NCBI GenBank assembly: GCA_000697055.1
Contig: JNDT01002184.1
Coordinates: 1 to 64,000 of the forward strand
DNA: 64,000 nucleotides
From: Saksenaea vasiformis B4078
Taxonomy: Eukaryota > Mucoromycota > Mucoromycetes > Mucorales > Saksenaeaceae
Direction: 5' to 3'
Under the pieces are notes generated by a model that worked only from the letters and a program-made list of their open reading frames with translations, searched no databases and was not told the origin of the DNA. Position 1 is the stretch's first letter. Every line of letters begins with the position of its first letter. Positions 21,501 to 31,591 of this stretch are shown here, piece after piece. Position numbers and translations under genes: made by a program.

Positions 21501-24255
21501 AAGTCCCCGTCCGTTTTATCTTAATGTCGTCTTATCAGGCTTGTTTCACAATATTAGAAGGATCAGGAATCCCACCGCCACCACCCCCCCCGCCAGGTAA
21601 GACGAGTGATAGTCCATTGTTTACTTAATCTAAATATTTCCAATTAATAATAGTATCGGGAGGAGCAGGGATACCATCGCCACCCCCACCGCCGCCTCGT
21701 AAGTTGACGCAATCTGATGTTTACTAGTGGAACTAATAATGTTGATTGGCAGCACCAGGAGGAGCTGGAATTCCGCCGCCGCCACCACCACCACCTCGTA
21801 GGTTACCCAAGTTCACAAAATGTCGTAGCATCTAACCTTGTCTATGCGTCAGCACTGGGAGGAGCTGGAATCCCACCACCACCACCGCCACCGCCACCAC
21901 CACCTCGTATGTTCATAATATGAATACCGATGAGTACTTGTATCGGCTGACATATTATATAGCACCGGGAGGTCCTGGAGTACCCCCGCCACCGCCGCCC
22001 CCACCGCGTACGTTTGCAATGTGATAGAGATGATTGTTATGTTAATCCATATATTACATAGCACCGGGAGGTCCTGGAGCACCACCGCCGCCTCCACCTC
22101 CACCACGTAAGTTTACGAGAGATTTAAGAATTTATTCTTACACATGGGTGATACAGCACCTGGAGGACCTGGCGTACCGCCACCGCCCCCTCCACGTAAG
22201 TCTATAAAGGGAATGAGTGGTCTTTTACCTGACGCATTCAATAGCACCAGGGGGGCCAGGAGGACCGCCACCGCCGCCACCCCCTCCAGGAGGTAGATAT
22301 CATGCACACTGACCCTATCTGACTGACAGCAATAGGTTTGCGCGGACCCAATGCACCACCTGTTCCTAGTGGTCCACTTCGCAAGCAGTTACGCCACTAT
22401 CCTCAAATCAAGCTTAAGAACTTACAGTGGCAGAAGCTTGATGCCAGAGGAACGGAAAAAACGGTCTGGGTCCTTGAAGACGTTGATGAGGATGGACTGG
22501 AAGATGCCCTAAGTGACAACGGCGTATTTAGCAAGATTGAAGATCTTTTCCCTGCAAAGATCAACACGTTCTTCGAGCGACGAGTGAAACAGAAGATCGA
22601 AGAAAAGAAGGATGCTATCAAATTTTTGAGCAAAGAGAAGAGTCGTAGTATTAGTAAGTTATCCCGAAGGTCCTTATATGTTGGCGATTGCTAAATAGGG
22701 TGCTGTGAAGATATTGCTGTCTTGCCTAAGGTGAAACAGTTTAATTCGAATCAAGAAGTACGGGCGCACATTCTCGCTATGGATGACGATTTATGTACAG
22801 ATACTTTCTTGGGCAACCTAATTTCGTACGCGCCTAGCAAGGACGACGATCTGAAGAAAATGGAAAAGTACATGAACGCCTCTCCAGAAGAATGTGAAGA
22901 ACTAGATCTTCCGGAACAATTCACTATAGAGGTAAAATGAAGAAGCACGACTGACAGATGCTGATGAAGTTTTCGACAGATGATGAAAATATATCGTTAT
23001 GAAATCCGAATCCAGTTTATGCTTTTCCGAGTACAATTCTGGGAAAAGTATGATCAATTATTCAAGGTATTGCTATCCGTGGGAGTTCGAGTTGTACTAA
23101 TGACCTTGTTTAGAACATGACAGTTGTTCTTGAAGTATCCGATAGCTTGCGTAATTCAAAGTCATTCAGGGAGATGCTATGTGTAAGTCTCTTGTAGACG
23201 GTTGATTCACAAACTGATGCCTCGTCGTGACAGCTCATATTGGTTGTGGGAAATTACATGAACGCGTCGAGTTTGCAAGGTGGTGCATTTGGTATGCGTA
23301 TCGGAAGTATCAACAAGGTAAATCACTTATGTTACGGTGTGATTTGAAGTTTAACGCGCTGTATATCAGCTTGTGGATACCAAAGCTTCAAATATCACCT
23401 CCTTGAGTTTGTTGCATGTCTTGGCAGGTGTGACGCGACGACAGTTCCCTCATCTATTAGGTTTCTTGGACGATCTGAAAGATGCTGGCCAAGCTCAAAG
23501 AAGTAAGTGTCTTGGTAAACCTTGTATTTTACTGATCACCTTTTTCATGTTAGTCATGGCTAGTGTCAACGATATGGTACAACAGTACACTGATATGCGT
23601 CAAGGCTTGAGGCAATTGCAGATGGAGCTTGGTACCAAGTGGCAGCCTGAGGATGTCGAATTGGAAGAAGGTGACCGCTTTAAAGAAGTGATGGCCGAGT
23701 ACCATGAAGCTGCTGCCAACCGATTTGAGGAACTTGAAACATTATACATGAATATGGATGCCAAGTGGAAGGATGTCATGGTATATTATGGCGAGAACCC
23801 CAAGGTCATGCGACCTGATGATTTCTTCGGTACCTTTGCGCAATTTGTTGTCAGCTGGAAAATTGCTGCTGCCGCTGAAGAGAAACATGCTCAAAAGATG
23901 GAGCGAGAGGAGAAGAGAAAACAAGAAGAAGAAGAGCGAAAACGACGACTCGCAGCTAAGAAAGAAGCAGCAGCTGAAGCTCAGAATAATAATTCCCGTG
24001 TGGAGGGTGTGGATATCAGCGAAGGTCAGCTTGTTTTTCCTTTTTCTTTCTTTTATCTGACGCTTTTGTTTAGAAGCAACAACTGGTACCGAAGACGATC
24101 GTAACATGATGGATAATCTGTTGGCGAAGCTGAGGACAGGGGAAGCTGAAGTACGAACTCGTCGCCGTAAGGCACGTCAACAGTCAGAAGAACAGGAACC
24201 CGAAGAGGAGGCTATAACAGCAGAGGATCTGCTAAAGAGTTTGCAAACAGAATAG
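18578..24255 (+). CDS. Diaphanous-related formin (GBD-FH3-FH1-FH2-DAD)
   Basis: Twenty-nine exons, 4239 nt, 1412 residues; every junction keeps phase. It nucleates and elongates unbranched actin filaments. The GTPase-binding/FH3 part (about 80-480) has VNDMFDQML, FDVQKKWLMINQE, SPEFYIRKFM and WGIRETVAHPNYIHVLL. A coiled coil follows (about 585-660). FH1 (about 768-888) is eight polyproline blocks, each on its own micro-exon (21558-22292). FH2 starts LKNLQWQKLDA and includes VGNYMNASSLQGGAFGMR and KLVDTKASN. The DAD (MDNLLAKL then RRRKARQ, from about 1364) implies release of autoinhibition by a Rho GTPase. Other exons: 18578-18728, 18776-18912, 18963-19426, 19483-19563, 19612-19678, 19728-20060, 20108-20457, 20507-20805, 20854-21080, 21153-21228, 21277-21324, 21377-21415, 21469-21498, 22336-22653, 22699-22931, 22980-23066, 23114-23182, 23234-23317, 23370-23502, 23554-24024, 24074-24255. 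Confidence 0.93.
21558..22292 (+). repeat. Tandem array of eight FH1 micro-exons
   Basis: Exons 21558-21596, 21654-21698, 21753-21797, 21853-21906, 21963-22007, 22062-22106, 22157-22195 and 22245-22292 are each 39-54 nt and a multiple of three. Each encodes one unit of the type PGGxGxPPPPPPP and is bounded by phase-1 introns of 43-57 nt. The repeat period is about 90-110 bp. Confidence 0.9.
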
Positions 24256-24569
24256 TTATGCATTGTATACCAAAAAATCCTTACTCTAATGTATAAAATA
24301 TATGTGTATGAAAAACAGATAACCTTGTTGCAAAGAAAGACAGTTTATAAGACATCTTACATCGGATACTGAGCAACGTAATAAGTTTAAATTTGGCTAG
24401 CGCTTTTTTTTTTTTTTTGGATCCAGTGTCCACATAGCGAATGTTCAGCTACAAGCTTGAGCGATATTATGTGTGGTATCTTGATGGATCCTTCCAGAAA
24501 CCTCGAACCTGTCGTTCAGTACCGAAAAAAGAAAATGGAAACAAGAAGTGGAAGATTCTATAAGAGCGT
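24256..24569. other. Convergent 3' region of formin and cyclin genes
   Basis: Holds both 3' UTRs. TATAAAATATATGTG near 24290 and a T-run near 24405 are candidate 3'-end signals. No gene. Confidence 0.5.
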
Positions 24570-25681
24570 TTAACTAGATTGCTTCATGAGATATATGTTT
24601 GAGAGATCGGCAATAATTTCTGTTGTAAAATAAGTTGATTAGGCATGCCTCTTTCTCTTCTTTCTTTCACAGACCTTGCAATAATTCTGTATTTTCATCG
24701 ACGATTTTCCCAAAGTTCGTTTCTAAATCCATTGGGAAGTCGTGATCAACATGCTGAAATGCTAATAATATGCATGCAGTTGCAATCATCTGTGGTTGAT
24801 ATCGTATACAAAGGGTCTGTCGCAGGCTTAGAATTGGGCTTGGTTAATTACTGATCTATCAAAATTGTCACTTATACCTGTCATTTGCAAAAGCCCATGC
24901 CTCCAGCATCACTTTGTCAGGGACTGCATGGTGATGATTAGGAGGCGATACAACATGACCTTTTCGGGCAGGTCTTACTTTCAATATCTTTTGAAAATTC
25001 GTAAAGGTATACATGTGGATGTTTCACCGTCAAATCAAAGCATAACGCCTCTAGTAATAATTGTTCGTACCACAAAATCGTCTCTCGCCATTTGTTATAC
25101 ACCTAGCAAGAACCCAAATTTAGAAAAAGTGGTTGTCATTCCATTTCCTGACCCTCTCTTTTTCTACTGCGTGGTTGTGATGGTTGTGATAGCTATGATG
25201 AGCCGAGACGGATGTGATATCTTCCAATTTTCGACTGGCATCTTCTACTTTGCATGCAACGTGGACGCATGTCACAGCCACGTACTACAAAAGATAAACA
25301 GGAATAAATACAAAAAACCACATGTAACCACACTTGCCTTGCACGAATGCTCTTTGAATGAATAGCGTGTGTAAAAACGATGGAAAAACACCATGGCTGT
25401 CGCAATCGTCAACTGGGGCCTAATGAAAAATGGTAACTCAGTAACAGAGGCGGGGTAACGTTAGTAGCAGTAGTGTTACTTACAAGACCAGCCTGCACCC
25501 TACTATCTGAATCATGGCACAGCCTTCCAGGCGCGCCATATGTTCTTGGGCCAACGTCATGTCATCATCGATAGAGGGTACCTGAGCAAGCTCCTCGGCT
25601 GTAAAATACCACTACCATTGAACCATGTTCTATCAACACCATGCTCTTTGACGATCGCCATGGAAATGTTACCTGATCCAT
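24570..25681 (-). CDS. Transcription-type cyclin (cyclin K/T, Ctk2/Pch1-like)
   Basis: Eight exons (minus): 25681-25673, 25593-25484, 25419-25338, 25284-25153, 25102-24979, 24923-24878, 24826-24675, 24619-24570; 705 nt, 234 residues, phases close. The two cyclin folds are clear. The first has LPQLTIATAMVFFHRFY, YVAVTCVHVACKVED and a KWRETILWYEQLLLEAL helix. The second has AWAFANDSLRQTLC and QMIATACILLAFQHV. This pattern is typical of cyclins partnering CTD kinases (Cdk9/Cdk12 type, CTDK-I). The intron 25285-25337 has a GC donor (AG|GCAAGT). The short first exon (MDQ) and its acceptor (CCGAG|GAGCTT) are the least certain part. It converges on the formin gene. A long plus-strand frame over 24865-25365 is a chance shadow. 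Confidence 0.85.
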
Positions 25682-26174
25682 GACGCCGAATGTTAACAAG
25701 TGGCAAGTAAAACTTTTGTTTTTGGCAGTGAACGGTTGATGTCTAAATCCGGCATTTCTGTGGGTCTTGCGGTTAAATTATTACACGATTGGTTCGGCCC
25801 TGATTTCAACAGGGTCCGTCCCTTCTTACTGGATAACGCCACTTTTTCGTATCATTGTGTGTCAGTAGATTATGGTGCGTTAGCTGCAAATAAACCTTTA
25901 TAACTGGGAAGTAAGTCCAATGCAATGACCAGATCTACGTAAAATAAGGACGCACTATTCATTTCATTTCAACGCAAAATTTATTTAGAGCAGGTGTAGA
26001 ATATATTCCAATATTGTACCGTGTTCAAAATAAAGAAAGGTTACATGTAACCAACCTGTTTCCAAATATATGACTAAACTAAGCAACAGAAGATCTTCAT
26101 TCTTTGATTTGTTTCCATAGAGAAAGCAGCAAGGTGGATAGTAGCAAATTCATGAGATAATATACCATTTCAAA
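25682..26174. other. Intergenic, cyclin promoter and Mei2-like 3' flank
   Basis: No domain-bearing frame. A 67-codon plus frame (25700-25903) is not convincing. Confidence 0.5.
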
Positions 26175-28509
26175 TCAGTAGTAGTAATTTAAAAAAGTCG
26201 GAGGAGGCAGACGACCAGGCGATAGCGAAACAGCCGTAGATTCTCGAGCTCCTGTCGATTCACTGCGATGCCGAGACTGTTGGTACTGATTCTGATGGCG
26301 TCGTGCCACTATCGAGGCGTTCGGTTGAGGAAAAGGCTAGAAAGTTATGGTGAGTAGAAGAGGGGGAAATGGTAACTGCTTTTTTCTTTTAATTTACCTC
26401 TTCTTCGCCTTTGTTGGGACCAGTAGAATAAAATATTTTTGGGCGATAGCTTTCTTCTTCTTCCATGACATTAGAATTTCTAAACTTCTCAATCAGTGCT
26501 TCTTTGCCTTGAATATTCGCGTAGGATAATGAACATCGCTTTTCCGAATTGAATCGATTCCTAAGTTAATTCCTGAGCAAAGAAAAGAAAGAAAAAGGCG
26601 ATCGTTGTTTCGTTTAAGCTTACCAGCGTTTTCCGACGCGTTCGTTTGCAAAAGAAATAGCAGATCTAAGAGGAACGGTGAGTGGAAGCAGTTTAATATT
26701 TCTCCCAAATATTTTACCTGGGATCGATAAAATTGATAAACGCATAACCAACATTGCACTTGTTTTTGAAATCGATGCGGAGATAAAGAAAATCGTAAGT
26801 GCCCTTATGCGTCGCATTGATGCATTCAATCAACATTTGCTATCAAAACAGATAAGCCGATCCAGCAGTGAAAAACGAAAGAACTTACCTGCGTGTATTT
26901 GTTGGGTATGTTTCGGATCATAAATGTGGTACGCATATCAAGCCCTGTTCGAGAAATTGAGCATGTATTTGGGTGGCATTCTTCTAACTTTTACCTTGTA
27001 TTACGCGATTGACGTCAAATATATTGTCTGTATACTCCACGGAGCGTTCTGATGTTTCCAATTGAGAGGTCAGCAACATTCCGGCGACCTCACTTGCATC
27101 TGAGTTGCTCGCAGCCGCATGAGAAGAAATGGGTACTGATGTAGAAACAGAAGCGTCTTTTCTCAAAGCTGAGGAGGAGGTACCCATTGAAGAGCTAGGT
27201 AGCCATAAATTGCGAGAAAATAAACTGGGAGACCCGATAGGTGAAATGCGTTTAACGACTTTGTGCTGAGAACTGTTTATATTATCTGGAGCAATAGTTG
27301 AGGGCTTTCCAACAGGCCACAGAGAAAACAATGAGGTGGGAGCTGAGCCATGTGTTGAGGATGGATTTGCAGCAGATCGTAGGACTGGTTGTCGTCTACC
27401 GTTATCTTGAGACTGCATTCGTAAAGTATTTCCCGACTGTTGCTGAAGTGGATCTACTATGTTTAAATCAAGTAGGCGTGGCGACATTTCCTGAGTAGGG
27501 AAACGGATATGATATGGGCTATGACGCTCATCATTGACAGCCACATGCTCGTTGTCTGTATGTAGGCTGATATCAAAGGCGATATCCTAATTCGAAATAA
27601 TAAATTGTTCATGCTCTGATTTAATGTCGAAGTCTGTACCTGATAAATCTTTCCGTGCAAGCTTTCGCGAATTCGTTGGGCCGCACGTTCATCATAAAAC
27701 TCAATCAATATGACTCTGCGTGTTGAGTAGCATTCAAGTTCACTGAATGCCCGAACGGTACCAAAGGTTTCCATGAGTCCCTATAAGGTTAAAATTAGAA
27801 CTTTTGTTGTCGACGCTGAAAAATGATTACCATATAATTAAATGTCTCCATTCGCGTACTGGTGCCAGTCAGTGAAATAAAGAGGGATGCTGGGTATTTC
27901 GGAATCGATTGATGATACAATGCTGCCAACGTTGCTTCTGTGCCGTAAGACACTTGCATGGCACCATAACCGGGCTTTTTTGTGAGACTTGTTAAAGTTT
28001 TGTAACTGTGCTGCGCATGCCTCAAGTCATAAAATGTCGCAGTCAATAGACCATGTGTTTCCATCAAATGAGTATAGGTCAATTTAATGTCACCGGAGGT
28101 CTACAAAAAACGATAAGCAAAAAAAGATCATTAAAAGAAAAAAGAAGACCTGTAAGATACGTAACGGCAGATGCCGATGATTGATGTCAAGTGGCACGTT
28201 TGCCAGACATACATGACGTGAGATGGCATTGTCTGAATGCAAATATAAGAAAGTTTGTTTGATGCAGATCATCTCACCCAGATTGGAAGGTCCGGTGTGC
28301 GACACTTCTGGCAAAAGAAGAGGAGATCCAAATGGATCAAAATCATTGGTTGTTTTACACTGGTCAGTGGCGAAGCATGACAAACTTCCTGATGTATCTT
28401 TGATACCACCAAGAGGTAAAGCAGTGTATGAGCGTGTTGGATGATGATTTGTCTTGTCACCAAGAACAGAATGAGGATGCATAATAATAATTGCTGCGCC
28501 TCTTTTCAA
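26175..28509 (-). CDS. mei2: Mei2-like RNA-binding protein (three RRMs)
   Basis: Nine exons (minus): 28509-28150, 28100-27831, 27780-27640, 27586-26995, 26944-26889, 26839-26718, 26665-26624, 26560-26398, 26336-26175; 1908 nt, 635 residues, phases close. RRM1 starts [18 protein letters not shown] and contains [17 protein letters not shown]2 contains [16 protein letters not shown]. The C-terminal Mei2-specific RRM has [43 protein letters not shown] and [14 protein letters not shown], the diagnostic block of the family. Fission yeast Mei2 binds meiRNA to trigger meiosis, and plant AML proteins act in meiosis and development. The start could also be the ATG at 28482. A 45-nt in-frame stretch (28277-28233) has intron borders and may be spliced out. 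Confidence 0.92.
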
Positions 28510-28772
28510 GTTGTATACAGAGTAACACCAATCAAAATATGGTGAAAAATGGGAACAAGCAGAATTAAGTGAACTATAGGTGGAAGAGAGAGGCTACAAT
28601 AAAAGGTGTCTCCCTAATTTCTGATAAAGAAAAAGGCAACAACGTTTTGAAACACAGACAAAAAATCAAGAACGTATGATTGAGGCATACAGTTAATTTT
28701 TCAACATAAAAGAAAGAGAGCAAATGTGTAAATTGAGTAAAATGCATTATAAAACATAAAGAATTTGAATCA

Positions 28773-31591
28773 TCATCTGTCAAAGTCTTGACCTACCACT
28801 TGTGTATGTTGTAATTGACCCGGATCAAATATGTCAAGATCTAGGCCTAAAGCGTCAACCATCGCAAGATCATCGAGAACCGTCTGTCCCTCGAACATCT
28901 CTGTAGATCCCACCGTCCGTCCAATCGTTTGTCGCGTCGCTAATATATTCTCCTGCAATGCTCCCTGCTGCCAATCAGTTATAGATGCCCAATCTGATGT
29001 TGACAGTGAAAGGTCCGCCAAAGGTATTCTTCGCATTGTATGTGTAACCAAGGACTCTTCGCTCGTATCTGTCGCCGGCTCAAGGGGTATCGCATACACA
29101 TTGTCGGTGGCGCAACCAAGATTCGCGCTTACTGGTGGTAAAGACACTGAAGGCATCGTACTTGCTTGTGATACTTGTGCTCCTGGTAACATTGGTGTTC
29201 CTTGTAGTACTGGTAGACTTTGTGATGTTGGCAGTTGCTGCGTTGCCTGCGTTGCTTGCGTTGCTTGCGGTTCTGATGTCGTCCATGTAGTTGTTGTCGA
29301 TGATGATGTAGTTGATGGCTTATTTACATCGGTTGAGGATGTCAGTTTGCTCGATGCCCGTCCTATCATATTTTTATGCATTGCATATAGATCACGTATC
29401 ATGAAATATAGCTTATCCGCCATCGCCCAATAGGAACGCATTGCCTTTACAAATTATCTCGTAAATAAAAAACTAACGGGTAAATATCACACTTACATGT
29501 AATAGTCGAAAATGCTCTGCCAATGCCATCTGTGACCGTTGTGCCTCTTCTGGTCTCGGGGAAAAGCTGTTATTAACAACAATGGTTGCCATAATATAGG
29601 TCAGGTATGTCAAGAAAGGGGGGAGCAGCTCCAGTCTCGAATTGATATTCTTCAGCATCACTGTTACATTATCCGCAGCGGTCATACATCTATCGACACT
29701 GTTCATAATATATTCTTTCATCTCTGGTTGAATGACGTCCAATGGAAGCGTTTCTGCCAACACTAATGCAGGCCGATGAAGAAGAACAATCAAAGCATTG
29801 TGTAAAACGTGTGCCTGTACAATAATAATCGTTTAGGTATTTTCTGCAAGTGACTCTTTTTTTCTTTGCTTACCAGTACAAAACGGCTACTGTCATTTGA
29901 TAACGACGATCGATGCCGTTCAAGATTTGCAGGCGTATTACGCATATGCAAGGGAAGATGATTTGCCCATTCTTCTATCTGACTATCCAGCTTTGCAAAT
30001 TCTGAATTCGGATTGTTCGGCGTGAATGTATCTCGGTGATTCGTATTGCGGTTGACAAATTTAGTAACTCTTCCCAGTAGAACGGTCTCCCAAAAAATGT
30101 ACGCAGGCCATCCCAGCTGTCTCCAGACTTGCATTTTCGCAATTTTAGGCTGTGCTTGGTCCACTGCTGTCACTGTCACACCAATAGTCTTTCTATCTGC
30201 TCCTTTTTGAACATCAAACCGAACAAGAACGTCCCCACCAACTGATCCAGTATAAAACACATCTTTAGTCGTTAACGAATGTTCTTCACTCGGTAGGAAC
30301 ACGTTGCAATCCTCTTCTTGAAGACAAGGAGGCCGGCCAGTGGCAGCACTTGCAAATCTGGGGAACGCTTGTTTTAAGTAAAACTACCCACATCTCCTTC
30401 TCTCTGCATACCTATCCTGCAAAAATAGATCCCAAAATACCTTTCTACGGACTTCATATTCAGTCCACTGTTCTACTGTGATCAACCTGTCACTCGGTAT
30501 GCCTATTAACGCTTCCCTATGAAGTCCCATCTCTAGTGCCATTCTAACTCTGTTTAAATACATCGCGCCGGCTAATGAAATATACCCACCGAATAGCGAT
30601 GCCACAATACATCCAGCATCTACCAAAGCAGGTCAACCATTTTTGGTTTTCTAACGAAAATAGGCGCGATGTTTACCTTGGTCCTCGTCCACAACCATAC
30701 TCATGCATTGATAATAGTACGAGTCCCTGTACATTGGCAATGCATGGCTGATCAATCACATTGCCCAAAAAACTCCGCGCTTTGCATGCGTACTTTTCTC
30801 CTGCCTGCCATGGAGGATTTTCCCGAACTTCGGGCATATCAGAGAATCTAAAAACGGTCATCCATATCGTATTCTCTTTTACCTTTTCTTTTACAAAAGA
30901 AAAGTTACCTCGCACTGACAGACAACAAACATAAAAGCAGGAATTCTGAGCATTTTCTTTCCCGAATTTCGCGCAACAGGGTCTCTTCGTCGAAAATAGG
31001 AAATATACCATATAAATGTGTAAAAAACAGCCCCACCAAATGATCGACGATAATTGAAGGTGGTAAAAGATTGGCATTGGCCGGTTCACTTTGCACTGGC
31101 GATGCAACACTCCCACCTCCGTTTGTCCCCGGACTGTTCGGAGAAACGTGCCCATCGTCAACCTGCTCCGACCGTTGACCATGAGTTAGCATGGCTTCCA
31201 TCTTGGAAAGCCTTCTTTCAAGCAAATCAATGTGGCTCTGCCTTGGACCACGTTTCTTATTGCTTGCAATATACTGACAGTCTTGCCGAAGACGTGCACA
31301 ATTGCCGCAGGTCGGTTTTACTCCATCGCATTTTGTCTAGGCCCCGCGTGAGGTGCATGCTATTGTTGCTCCAGCAAAGCTTACTTTCTTTCTTCGACAA
31401 ACGATACAAGCTTGTGTAAGCCGTTTGCGCTTTTGTCCAGTGCTAGTTAGCGTCTCTCTTCCTACTCCGGTTTCCGAAGCTGACATTACTGGATGCAAGC
31501 AAATGCAGGGTGTGACGGCAGCCTTTTGTGCAGAAAAATCAACTCCGAATCCAGTGACTGTCCCATCTTCAGTTTGATTTGACTCCGCCAT
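28773..31591 (-). CDS. Zn(2)Cys(6) fungal-specific transcription factor
   Basis: Eight exons (minus): 31591-31385, 31336-30909, 30847-30677, 30619-30590, 30543-30412, 30357-29874, 29814-29497, 29444-28773; 2442 nt, 813 residues, phases close. The binuclear zinc cluster is complete at Cys62, 65, 72, 79, 82 and 89 (CIVCRRKK joined to TKCDGVKPTC and NCARLRQDC), followed by a linker and a short coiled coil (LLERRLSKMEAML). The middle homology region has FFTHLYGIFPIFDEETLL, GIAIRMALEMGLHRE, RRKVFWDLFLQDRF and GRPPCL. The C-terminal part is Thr/Ser/Gln-rich with an ATQATQATQ repeat and an acidic stretch, a likely activation domain. Exon 4 is only 30 nt. Alternative acceptors lie 6 nt apart in front of exon 5. 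The target pathway is not evident. The start could be the upstream ATG at 31612. Confidence 0.9.

Noticed and set aside
21849..22307. Minus frames rich in Gly/Val/Trp over the polyproline region
   Set aside because: Reverse complement of proline codon runs. The plus-strand micro-exons with splice sites explain it.
23742..24107. 121-codon minus frame, Leu/Phe/Ser-rich
   Set aside because: Antisense of the Glu/Lys-rich coiled-coil end of the formin.
24865..25365. 166-codon plus frame
   Set aside because: It overlaps the minus-strand cyclin gene, whose cyclin-box motifs and phase-consistent introns explain the sequence.
28831..29433. 200-codon plus frame rich in Val/Cys
   Set aside because: Antisense shadow of the Thr/Gln-rich C-terminus of the Zn2Cys6 factor.
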